Origin: Arthrobacter_B sp038069765
Lineage (GTDB): Bacteria; Actinomycetota; Actinomycetes; Actinomycetales; Micrococcaceae
Length of the DNA stretch: 64,000 nucleotides
Assembly (NCBI RefSeq): GCF_038069765.1
Contig: NZ_JBBPFS010000007.1
Location: 1 to 64,000 of the forward strand
Direction: 5' to 3'
Below are positions 50,690 through 60,290 of the stretch, in pieces. The position numbers and the translations under genes were made by a program. The first letter of the stretch is position 1. Every line of letters starts with the position of its first letter. The notes under the pieces are model-generated. The model had not been told where the DNA came from and ran no database searches. It was given only the letters and a program-made list of their open reading frames with translations.

Positions 50690-51988
50690 ATGACATATAC
50701 ACAGGCCCCGGCCGTTGCCGGCAGCGCACTCGCCGGCAGGGACGGAACCGCCGGCAGGAGCGTGGCCAACGGCAGGAGCGGGATCACCGGGGGAGGATCT
50801 GCCGGCGCCGGGGCTCCGCCGGTCGGAAACCCGGCGGGGGATATGTTCCAGCTGCTGCGCGACGGGCATGCCCGCACACGGTCCGAGCTTGCGGCAGCAA
50901 CCGGACTGGCGCGGTCAACGGTGGCAGCACGGGTGGACCTGCTTCTTGCCTCGGGACTGGTGGGCCCGGCCGGCGAAGCGGTGTCCTCCGGCGGCCGGCC
51001 GCCGTCGCGCGTTGCCTTCAATCCCGACGCGAAGATGGTCCTGGCAGTGGATGTGGGCGCCACCCATATCCGGGCAGCCGGGACAAACCTGGTGGGAACC
51101 GAGTTTTTCCGGTCCGCGGCGGCCATGCCGGTGTCGGCGGGTCCCGAAGCCATTCTGGACTGGGTGGTTGCGGCAGGGCGGGACATGCTCGCCGCTGCCG
51201 CCCGCCCGGAAGCGGATTTGGCCGGAGTCGGCATCGGGCTGCCCGGACCCGTGGAGCATCTCAGCGGACGTCCGGTGAAGCCGCCCATCATGCCCGGCTG
51301 GGACGGGTTCGACGTCGTCGGCTACATTCAGCGCAGCCTCCGGGTTCCGGTGCTGGTGGACAACGACGTCAACATTATGGCGCTGGGCGAGCGTGCGGCG
51401 TACTGGCCGGGCCACGACGATCTGCTGTTCATCAAGGTGGCTACCGGCGTCGGTGCCGGCCTGATCAGCAGCGGCCAGCTGCAGCGCGGCGCCAACGGAA
51501 CCGCGGGGGACCTGGGGCACGTGCGGGTGGCGCGGGGCGACGGCATGGTGTGCCGCTGCGGCAACACCGGTTGCCTGGAAGCGCTCGCCTCGGGGCCGGC
51601 GCTGGCCCGGGCCCTGCGGGAGTCAGGCCTGGCGGCGGAAACAGGCGACGATGTCCTGGAGCTGGCCCGGCACGGGGAGCTGCAGGCCATCCGTGCGCTG
51701 CGCCAGGCCGGACGCGATGTGGGGGACGTGCTGGCCACCTGCGTGAACCTGCTCAATCCCTCGGTGATCGTGATCGGCGGGGGAATGGCTGCCGCCGGCG
51801 AGCAGCTGCTCGCCGGCGTGAAAGAAGTGATTTACTCACGCTCGCTGCCGCTGGCCACCTCCAGCCTGCAGGTGGTGGCCTCTGCGGCCGGAGACCGCGC
51901 CGCACTGCTCGGCGCAAGCCTGATGGTGACCGAACATCTGCTCTCGCCCGAGGGCGTGGAGCGGGAGCTGGCCGCGGCAGCCGGGTAG
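50690..51988 (+). CDS. ROK-family transcriptional regulator
   Basis: Repressor with a sugar-kinase-type ligand domain, 432 residues. After a 50-residue low-complexity leader comes a winged helix (MFQLLRDGHARTRSELAAAT, SGLARSTVAARVDLLLASG); then the ROK domain: LAVDVGATHIRAAGTNL, GVGIGLPGPVEHLS, VPVLVDNDVNIMALGER, and the zinc-binding CRCGNTGCLEALAS near 290. A sugar or sugar-phosphate ligand is expected. ATG at 50690 is chosen; an earlier ATG at 50666 overlaps the operator region. Divergent from the dehydrogenase-isomerase cluster. Confidence 0.92.
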   Translation: MTYTQAPAVAGSALAGRDGTAGRSVANGRSGITGGGSAGAGAPPVGNPAGDMFQLLRDGHARTRSELAAATGLARSTVAARVDLLLASGLVGPAGEAVSSGGRPPSRVAFNPDAKMVLAVDVGATHIRAAGTNLVGTEFFRSAAAMPVSAGPEAILDWVVAAGRDMLAAAARPEADLAGVGIGLPGPVEHLSGRPVKPPIMPGWDGFDVVGYIQRSLRVPVLVDNDVNIMALGERAAYWPGHDDLLFIKVATGVGAGLISSGQLQRGANGTAGDLGHVRVARGDGMVCRCGNTGCLEALASGPALARALRESGLAAETGDDVLELARHGELQAIRALRQAGRDVGDVLATCVNLLNPSVIVIGGGMAAAGEQLLAGVKEVIYSRSLPLATSSLQVVASAAGDRAALLGASLMVTEHLLSPEGVERELAAAAG

Positions 51989-52004
51989 GTTCGAAAGCTG
52001 GCTG

Positions 52005-52721
52005 CTAGCAGCCGTCCGGTCCGCAGGCGGGGCCGTCTGCCGATCCTGAAGCCGGAGGCGTGACCATCTGCAGCGGACGCGATTCCTCCCAGGCAGTTTC
52101 CAGCGCCTGGGTGAACAGTTCCGGGGGCTGGGCGCCGGAGATGCCGTACTTGCGGTCGATCACGAAGAACGGCACCCCGCTGACGCCGAGCTGCCCGGCT
52201 TCAGCAATGTCCGCGTTGACCTCTTCCGTGAACTCGCCGCCGGCCAGCATTGCCTGCACCCGGGCCGGAGCCACTCCGGCACGGGCGCCGATCTCGGCGA
52301 GGACTTCCGGGCTGCCGATGTCGCGGCCCTGCTCAAAGTGGGCCGACAGCAGCGCTTCCTTGACGGCGTCGGCCGCCGCGGGGCCTGCTTCGGTGCGGGC
52401 CAGATGGATCAGCCGGTGCGCGGAGAAGCTGTTCGCCACCACCAGGGAATCGAAGTCATAGTTCAGGCCGACTCCCGCCGCCTGGGCCGTGACCTGTTCC
52501 AGCATGCCGGCCAGCTGCACCGGTTCGATACCCTTGCGCTCGCTCAGGTACTGCACCTCGGTGCCGTCGTAATGCTCGGGCAGGGACGGGTCCAGCTGGT
52601 AGCTGCGCCACGAGACCTCCACGTCGTCACGGTGCTCAAAACCGGCGAGTGCGGCTTCGAAACGGCGCTTTCCGATGTAGCACCAGGGGCAGGCAATGTC
52701 AGACCAGATTTCAACCTTCAT
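52005..52721 (-). CDS. DsbA-family oxidoreductase (FrnE-like)
   Basis: Cytosolic thioredoxin-fold protein of 238 residues. The active site CPWC sits in WSDIACPWCYIGKRRFEAAL near residue 12, and the helical insert carries the FrnE group's patterns (SFSAHRLIHLARTEAG and QGRDIGSPEVLAEIGA). No signal peptide, so it acts in the cytosol on small-molecule or protein thiols. C-terminal six residues CGPDGC add an extra cysteine pair. It closely follows the ROK gene convergently. Confidence 0.9.
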   Translation of the reverse strand: MKVEIWSDIACPWCYIGKRRFEAALAGFEHRDDVEVSWRSYQLDPSLPEHYDGTEVQYLSERKGIEPVQLAGMLEQVTAQAAGVGLNYDFDSLVVANSFSAHRLIHLARTEAGPAAADAVKEALLSAHFEQGRDIGSPEVLAEIGARAGVAPARVQAMLAGGEFTEEVNADIAEAGQLGVSGVPFFVIDRKYGISGAQPPELFTQALETAWEESRPLQMVTPPASGSADGPACGPDGC

Positions 52722-52733
52722 GCCGGGTGCAAC

Positions 52734-54188
52734 CTAGGAAACCACTCCGGCATTCCCGCTGCTGCGCGGAGCATCTTCGGCGTTGACCCACTCGATGCCC
52801 GTCTCGTCGACCAGCTCGGCGCGCATCCGGCCGTCACCGCGCACCCACAGCCGGTAGGCGACAAAGAGCAGCCCGATCCAGACGACGCCCACAATCAGGG
52901 CCACCCGGGTATCCGGCATAACGCCCAGCAGCACCACAATAAACACCATGAAGGCCAGTGCCGCGTAGGACGCGACCGGCCAGAACGGCACGCCGAACTC
53001 CGACGCCGGTAGCCCCCGGCGCTTCATCTCGCGCTTCATGGCGATGTGCGAAAGCAGGATCATCAGCCACACCCACACGGTTGCGAAGGTGGCGATCGAG
53101 GCGATGATCTTGAACAGGTCCTCGGGCAGTAGGGCGTTGAGGACCACGCCGGCGAGCAGCACCGCGGCCATGGTGGCCACCGTCATCCACGGCACGCCGT
53201 GCCGGGAAATTTTGGCGAACGACGCCGGTGCCTGGCCCTGCCTGGCCAGTCCGTACAGCATGCGGCCGGCACCGAAAATATCGGCGTTGATGGCGGAGAG
53301 TGCCGCGGTGATCACCACGGCATTGAGGATATGCGCTGCCGCGGGGATGCCCAGGGAATCGAAAATCTGCACAAACGGGCTGGTGGCGCCGTCGATGTCC
53401 TGCCACGGGAAGATCATCATCAGCACGGCCAGGGCGCAGACGTAGAAGAGCAGGATGCGCACCGGCACGGTGTTGACCGCGGCGGGGATGGCCTTTTTGG
53501 GGTTGTCCGCCTCGCCGGCGGTGATGCCGACCGTTTCGATGCCGCCGAAGGCGAACATCACGATGGCGAAGGACGCCAGCAGGCCCCAGAATCCGTTGGC
53601 GAAGAAGCCGCCGGAACCGAGCATGGTCTCCAGCCCGGGGTTTGCCGTGTCCGGCAGTCCGAAGCCGAACACCACGATGGCCGCGCCGCCGACGATCATC
53701 GCCAGGATGGCCGTGACCTTGATGATGGAGAGCCAGAATTCCGTCTCTCCGAAAACCTTCACCCGCATCAGGTTCAGCGCCGAGATCAGCAGGACCGCGG
53801 CAAGGATCCAGATCCAGCGCGGGACGTCGGGGAACCAGAAGCCCATGTAGATTCCCAGTGCGGTGACGTCGGCGATGGCCACAATGGCCATTTCAAAGGC
53901 GAAGGTCCAGCCGGTGATGAAGCCTGCGAACGGGCCGAGGTAACGGCTGGCGTACTGGCCGAAGGACCCTGACACCGGATGCCGGACAGCCATTTCGCCG
54001 AGTGCCCGCATGACCAGGAACACGGCTGCGCCGCCGATGATGTAGGCCAGCAGGACGGCCGGGCCGGCCGACTGGATCGCTGACGCGGAACCGTAAAAGA
54101 GGCCGGTGCCGATCGCGGAACCAAGCGCCATGAACCGGATATGCCGGATATTCAGACCACGGGCCAAGGCCTGGGTAAAGGAGGACAT
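52734..54188 (-). CDS. Amino-acid permease (APC family)
   Basis: Amino-acid permease of 484 residues with twelve membrane segments. Conserved elements include GLNIRHIRFMALGSAIGTGLF at the start with the substrate-binding G-S-A-I-G-T-G loop, GGAAVFLVMRALGEMAVRHP, and FAFGGIETVGITAGEADNPKKAIP. This pattern is that of ProY/GabP/AnsP-type proton symporters. The upstream 13 codons of open frame have no ribosome site; ATG at 54188 is used. Substrate not inferable. Confidence 0.92.
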   Translation of the reverse strand: MSSFTQALARGLNIRHIRFMALGSAIGTGLFYGSASAIQSAGPAVLLAYIIGGAAVFLVMRALGEMAVRHPVSGSFGQYASRYLGPFAGFITGWTFAFEMAIVAIADVTALGIYMGFWFPDVPRWIWILAAVLLISALNLMRVKVFGETEFWLSIIKVTAILAMIVGGAAIVVFGFGLPDTANPGLETMLGSGGFFANGFWGLLASFAIVMFAFGGIETVGITAGEADNPKKAIPAAVNTVPVRILLFYVCALAVLMMIFPWQDIDGATSPFVQIFDSLGIPAAAHILNAVVITAALSAINADIFGAGRMLYGLARQGQAPASFAKISRHGVPWMTVATMAAVLLAGVVLNALLPEDLFKIIASIATFATVWVWLMILLSHIAMKREMKRRGLPASEFGVPFWPVASYAALAFMVFIVVLLGVMPDTRVALIVGVVWIGLLFVAYRLWVRGDGRMRAELVDETGIEWVNAEDAPRSSGNAGVVS

Positions 54189-54363
54189 TGAAGCAAACAC
54201 ACCTTGGGATTGGGGAGGTACGCCCAAACTAGGGGCCTATCCATGGTACGCCGGTGCGGGAGGGGCTGCCGTTCGCGGGGTCACGGCGGGCCCTGCGGGG
54301 GTGGCGACGGCGGGCTCCGGTAACTTCAACAGGGCGTCGGAAACTTCAATAGGTCCCGGACAG

Positions 54364-54403
54364 CAGCAGGGTCCGGAGCCGCACCCGGCTCCGGACCCTG
54401 CTG
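54364..54403. terminator. Strong hairpin between permease and aceB
   Basis: Perfect 18-bp stem CAGCAGGGTCCGGAGCCG with a CACC loop at 54364-54403. It is downstream of aceB on the minus strand and upstream of the permease start, so it most likely ends the aceB transcript. Confidence 0.75.
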
Positions 54404-54471
54404 GTATTTCTGTGCTGGTATTTCTTTGCTGCGTTGTCCTCGCTGCGCTAACCGGAGCGCAGCTGCCGCCG

Positions 54472-56103
<1,632 letters not shown>

Positions 56104-56162
56104 GGCGTTCTCCTTCGGGGTCTTTCGAGGCTGGGGGATGGTGCTGCTGCTAAGAATCCGCC

Positions 56163-56216
56163 GAGATGGCAGAAAGTGCTCTTCTCAGGGCTGGTACGGG
56201 AACTTTCTGCCATCTC
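56163..56216. repeat. 15-bp inverted repeat between aceA and aceB
   Basis: GAGATGGCAGAAAGT / ACTTTCTGCCATCTC, perfect, around a 24-nt loop, in the 136-bp gap between the co-oriented aceA and aceB genes. It may be an operator half-site pair, an RNA hairpin that differentially stabilises aceA, or an intergenic repeat family. Confidence 0.6.
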
Positions 56217-56239
56217 GCGGGATGGGTTGTGCCGGGGTG

Positions 56240-57553
56240 TTAGTGGAACTGGGCGGATTCGGTGGAACCGGCCAGCGCCAGGGTGCTGCCGTTCGGGTTC
56301 AGCGCGGTGGCGATGGCGTCGAAGTATCCGGTGCCGACCTCGCGCTGGTGCTTGGTGGCCGTGTAGCCGCGGGACTCGGAAGCGAATTCCTTCTCCTGCA
56401 GTTCCACATAGGCGCTCATGCCGTTGCGGGCGTAGCCGTGGGCCAGGTCGAACATCGAGTAGTTCAGGGCATGGAAGCCGGCCAGGGTGATGAACTGGAA
56501 CTTGAAGCCCATGGCGCCCAGTTCGCGCTGGAACTTGGCAATGGTGTCGTCGTCCAGGTGCTTCTTCCAGTTGAACGACGGCGAGCAGTTGTAGGCCAGC
56601 ATCTGGTCGGGGAACTCAGAGCGGACAGCCTCGGAGAACTTGCGGGCCAGCTCCAGGTCCGGAGTGCCGGTCTCCATCCAGATGAGGTCGGAGTACGGTG
56701 CGTAGGCCTTGGCCCGGGCGATGCAGGGTTCAATGCCGTTGCGGACCTTGTAGAAGCCTTCCGCGGTGCGGACGGGCTGTCCGTCTTCACGGAGGATGAA
56801 TTCGGAGTCACGCTCGTCGACGTCGGACGTGATCAGCGTGGCTGCCTCGGCGTCGGTGCGGGCAATAACGACGGTGGGCGTGCCGGCGACGTCGGCCGCG
56901 AGACGGGCGGCGTTCAGGGTGCGGACGTGCTGTGCGGTGGGGATGAGTACCTTGCCGCCCAGGTGGCCGCACTTTTTCTCCGACGCGAGCTGGTCTTCCC
57001 AATGAACACCGGCGGCACCGGCCTGGATCATGGACTTCATTAGCTCGTAGGCATTCAGCGGCCCGCCAAAGCCGGCTTCGGCGTCGGCGACGATCGGCAC
57101 CAAGTAGTCATCAACGCTCTGGATGCCTTCGGCGAATTCGATCTGGTCGGCGCGCATCAGGGCGTTGTTGATGCGGCGCACCACGGTGGGAACCGAGTTG
57201 GCCGGGTAAAGGGACTGGTCAGGGTAGGTGTGGCCGGAGTTGTTGGCGTCGGCTGCCACCTGCCAGCCGGAGAGGTAAATGGCCTTCAGCCCGGCCTTGA
57301 CCTGCTGCACGGCCTGGTTTCCGGTCAGCGCGCCAAGGGCGTTGGTGTAACCGTCGTCGCCGGCGTTGCGCACCTGGTCCCACAGCTTTTCAGCACCGCG
57401 GCGGGCCAGCGTGTGCTCCTCGGAGACCCGTCCGCGGAGGCGAACGACGTCGTCGGCCGTGTAGTCGCGCTGGATTCCTTCCCAGCGCGGGTTGGTGGCC
57501 CAGTCGGAAGCGAGCTGCTCGGCCGTGGGGGCGGTGTTCTGGTCCTGGGTCAT
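56240..57553 (-). CDS. aceA: Isocitrate lyase
   Basis: Cleaves isocitrate to glyoxylate and succinate; 437 residues. The PEP-mutase-type active site motif KKCGHLGG near residue 192 contains the catalytic cysteine; VPIVADAEAGFGGPLNAYELMK and FALWMETGTPD-like WMETGTPDLELARKF blocks are present and the C-terminus is normal. The ORF extends upstream on the minus strand past the ramB start but ATG at 57553 follows an AAGGAGACG ribosome site. First gene of aceA-aceB; divergent from ramB. Confidence 0.96.
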   Translation of the reverse strand: MTQDQNTAPTAEQLASDWATNPRWEGIQRDYTADDVVRLRGRVSEEHTLARRGAEKLWDQVRNAGDDGYTNALGALTGNQAVQQVKAGLKAIYLSGWQVAADANNSGHTYPDQSLYPANSVPTVVRRINNALMRADQIEFAEGIQSVDDYLVPIVADAEAGFGGPLNAYELMKSMIQAGAAGVHWEDQLASEKKCGHLGGKVLIPTAQHVRTLNAARLAADVAGTPTVVIARTDAEAATLITSDVDERDSEFILREDGQPVRTAEGFYKVRNGIEPCIARAKAYAPYSDLIWMETGTPDLELARKFSEAVRSEFPDQMLAYNCSPSFNWKKHLDDDTIAKFQRELGAMGFKFQFITLAGFHALNYSMFDLAHGYARNGMSAYVELQEKEFASESRGYTATKHQREVGTGYFDAIATALNPNGSTLALAGSTESAQFH

Positions 57554-57607
57554 TCGAACGTCTCCTTGAAGGGTTTTCCTGCAACCGCCTGCCGTTTTAC
57601 CGGGGCG

Positions 57608-57676
57608 GTTCTTGCTGTGAAACCAACACTGCGGCAAGAACAACCCCCTTTCCAGAGGTTTCCTCTGGCAAGAAAC
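57608..57676. promoter_or_regulatory. Candidate RamB sites in aceA promoter region
   Basis: GTTCTTGC at 57608-57615 and GCAAGAAC at 57634-57641 form a perfect 8-bp inverted pair 18 bp apart, and a further GCAAGAAAC lies at 57668. All sit in the 148-bp gap between aceA and ramB starts. The Corynebacterium RamB consensus is different (AAAGTTTGCAAA-like), so attribution is by position only. Confidence 0.55.
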
Positions 57677-57701
57677 GCACTTCTTCGCATAATCTAAAAA
57701 T

Positions 57702-59201
57702 GTGACTGACACAACATGGCACCGGCCCGCTCCGGCACCCCGAAAACCCGTCCCGGGCTCCGACGTCGAGCGGACCGTGGACGTGATCAGCATGGGCCGC
57801 CGCATCCGGCACCTGCGCAAAACCAAGGGAATGACGCTGGATGATCTCGGTGCCGCGGTGGGCACGGTGGCCTCCCAGTTGTCACTGATCGAAAACGGCA
57901 AGCGTGAGCCCAAGCTGGGCATGATGCAGTCGCTGGCCGCCGCGCTGGACGTGAGCATCGACCAGCTGCTGGGGTCGGAGCCGCCCAGCCGGCGTGCAGC
58001 GCTGGAGATCGAGCTCGAGCGGGCCCAGCGCGGACCGCTGTACGCGTCCCTTGGGCTGCCCACGGTTCGGATCAGCTCCCGGCTGCCCACTGACGTGCTC
58101 GAATCCCTGGTGGGGCTGCAGTCGGAGCTGGAGCGCCGGCTGAACGAGCAGGTGGCCACCCCCGAAGAGGCCCGCAGGGCCAACGGTGAACTGCGGAAAA
58201 TGATGCGCGAACGCGACAATTACTTTCCGGAATACGAGGAGGCCGCGCAGCAGGTGCTGGACTCCGTGGGCCATACCTCCGGGCCCCTCTCGCAGCACGT
58301 GATCGCCGATATCGCGGCCCACCTGGGCTTTGCCCTGCATCATGTTGCCGACCTGCCGCACTCCACGCGGTCCGTGACCGACCTGAAGAACCGGCGGATC
58401 TACCTCACCCAGTCCCAGCGCTCGGACCACGATCCGCGGTCGGTGCTGCTGCAGGCGCTGGGCCACTATGTTTTGGGCCATCAGACGCCGCGCAGCTACG
58501 GGGAGTTCCTGAGCCAGCGGGTGGCGACCAACTACTTTGCCGCAGCGCTGCTGCTGCCGCAGAACGCCACCGTCGAGTTCCTGCAGCGGGCCAAGGCAGC
58601 CAAGGAGATTGCGGTGGAGGACATCCGCGACGCCTTTGCGGTGTCCTACGAGACGGCCGCCCACCGGTTTACCAATCTGGCCACCCGCCATCTGGGCATC
58701 CCCACCCATTTCCAGAAGGTCCACGAGTCCGGCATTGTCTACAAGGCCTATGAGAACGACGGCGTGACGTTTCCGGCCGACCACACCGGCGCCATTGAGG
58801 GCCAGCCGATCTGCCGGTACTGGACGTCGCGGGAAGTGTTTGCGGTGCCGGACAAGTTCAGCGCCTTCAACCAGTACACGGACACTCCGGCCGGCACCTA
58901 TTGGTGCACCGCCCGCACTGAGCGGAGTTCCGGCGGCCTGTTTTCGCTCAGCATCGGCGTGCCGTACGCCCATGTGAAGTGGTTCCGCGGGCGTGACACC
59001 ACTGCCCGATCCAAGTCCCGCTGCCCGGACCCGGACTGCTGCCGCACGCCTCCCGGCGAGCTGGCTTCGGAATGGTCCGGATTCGCCTGGCCCAGCGCCC
59101 GGGCGCACTCGCACCTGCTGGCAGCCCTGCCGCCGGGGGCGTTCCCCGGGGTGGATGAGACCGAGGTGTATTCGTTCCTGCAGTCACATTCCGGGGACTG
59201 A
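57702..59201 (+). CDS. ramB: RamB-like XRE/ScfR regulator
   Basis: Transcription factor of 499 residues with a 30-residue leader, an XRE HTH (MGRRIRHLRKTKGMTLDDLG, then VGTVASQLSLIENGKREP), and a long C-terminal part containing an IrrE-like segment (QALGHYVLGHQTPRSYGEFL) and ScfR-type terminal domain with a cysteine cluster near CPDPDCC. This is the architecture of RamB, the acetate/propionate regulator that controls glyoxylate-cycle genes. GTG start. It is divergent from aceA and likely represses or activates aceA-aceB through sites in the gap between. Confidence 0.88.
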   Translation: MTDTTWHRPAPAPRKPVPGSDVERTVDVISMGRRIRHLRKTKGMTLDDLGAAVGTVASQLSLIENGKREPKLGMMQSLAAALDVSIDQLLGSEPPSRRAALEIELERAQRGPLYASLGLPTVRISSRLPTDVLESLVGLQSELERRLNEQVATPEEARRANGELRKMMRERDNYFPEYEEAAQQVLDSVGHTSGPLSQHVIADIAAHLGFALHHVADLPHSTRSVTDLKNRRIYLTQSQRSDHDPRSVLLQALGHYVLGHQTPRSYGEFLSQRVATNYFAAALLLPQNATVEFLQRAKAAKEIAVEDIRDAFAVSYETAAHRFTNLATRHLGIPTHFQKVHESGIVYKAYENDGVTFPADHTGAIEGQPICRYWTSREVFAVPDKFSAFNQYTDTPAGTYWCTARTERSSGGLFSLSIGVPYAHVKWFRGRDTTARSKSRCPDPDCCRTPPGELASEWSGFAWPSARAHSHLLAALPPGAFPGVDETEVYSFLQSHSGD

Positions 59202-59258
59202 CCCGGGGGACTGAATCCGGGGACTGACCGAACTCCGGCCAACCGTTAGGGTAGGTCC

Positions 59259-60155
59259 ATGCCAGAGATGCCCGAAGTGCAGGGTCTCGTCGACTTCCTG
59301 CGGGAAAAGCTCCTACCGTCCGGCGCTCCGCCGGCTGTCATCTCCGAGGTGGAGGTGTTGTCCTTCGCTGTCCTGAAGACCGCGGACGTGCCGCTGGATG
59401 CGCTGCAGTCCGCGCCGGTGTCCGCCGTCGAACGCCGCGGCAAGTTCATTGTCCTCAGTGCCGGCGGGGTGCACCTGGTGATGCATCTGGCCAAGGCAGG
59501 CTGGCTGCGGTGGTCCGAAGCGCTGAAACCGGGGCGGCTGCGCCCCGGCAAAGGGCGGATGGCGCTGCGGGTGCGGTTCGCTCCGCGGGAGGGTCCGGAC
59601 AAAGCAGGGGATGAACCGGGGTTCGACCTCACGGAAGCCGGCACGAAGAAGGCGCTCGCGGTTTATCTGGTGCGGGATCCCTCCGATGTTCCGGGGATCG
59701 CCCGGCTGGGGCCGGAGGCGTTCGACGTCGACTTTGACACCTTCGCGGCCCTGGTCGCCGCACACCGGGGCCAGATTAAGGGCCTGCTGCGGGACCAGTC
59801 GGTGATTGCCGGGATCGGCAACGCCTACAGCGACGAAATCCTGCACGCCGCCCACCTGTCGCCGTTCGCCACCGCCGCAAAACTGAAACCTGAAGAAGTC
59901 TCGCGGCTCTACCAGGCGCTGCGGGCCGTTCTCGAGTCCGCGAACGCCAACGCGGCCGGCCGGCCGGCGGCCGAGCTGAAGGACTCCAAGCGGCGGGCCA
60001 TGCGGGTTCATGCCCGCACGGGAGAGCCCTGCCCCGTCTGCGGGGACACGGTCCGTGAAGTCTCCTTCGCCGATTCATCGCTGCAGTACTGTCCCACCTG
60101 CCAGACGGGCGGGAAACTCCTTGCGGACCGGAGGCTGTCCAGGCTCCTGAAGTAA
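59259..60155 (+). CDS. Fpg/Nei-family DNA glycosylase
   Basis: Bifunctional base-excision glycosylase of 298 residues. After the initiator Met, PEMPEVQGLVDFL carries the catalytic Pro2 and Glu of the family. The helix-two-turn-helix region QIKGLLRDQSVIAGIGNAYSDE near 172-193 and a C-terminal zinc finger (CPVCG...CPTCQTGG) are intact. Removes oxidised purines or pyrimidines; sequence does not separate Fpg from Nei types with certainty. Follows ramB by 57 bp. Confidence 0.93.
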   Translation: MPEMPEVQGLVDFLREKLLPSGAPPAVISEVEVLSFAVLKTADVPLDALQSAPVSAVERRGKFIVLSAGGVHLVMHLAKAGWLRWSEALKPGRLRPGKGRMALRVRFAPREGPDKAGDEPGFDLTEAGTKKALAVYLVRDPSDVPGIARLGPEAFDVDFDTFAALVAAHRGQIKGLLRDQSVIAGIGNAYSDEILHAAHLSPFATAAKLKPEEVSRLYQALRAVLESANANAAGRPAAELKDSKRRAMRVHARTGEPCPVCGDTVREVSFADSSLQYCPTCQTGGKLLADRRLSRLLK

Positions 60156-60208
60156 GGATTACGGCGGGAGACGCCGCCGGTCTCCACACAGAAGAGCAGG
60201 CCACACAG

Positions 60209-60244
60209 AAGAGCAGGTCCCGGATTCCTCCGGGACCTGCTCTT
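60209..60244 (+). terminator. Bidirectional terminator
   Basis: 15-bp stem AAGAGCAGGTCCCGG around a 6-nt loop, followed by TTTGCC on the plus strand, between the convergent glycosylase and subtilase genes. A 16-bp direct repeat (CACACAGAAGAGCAGG) partly overlaps its 5' arm at 60185-60217. Confidence 0.85.
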
Positions 60245-60290
60245 TGCCGTGCTGGTGGTTACTGCGTTTCGGAACTAGGTCCTTTCGGAA

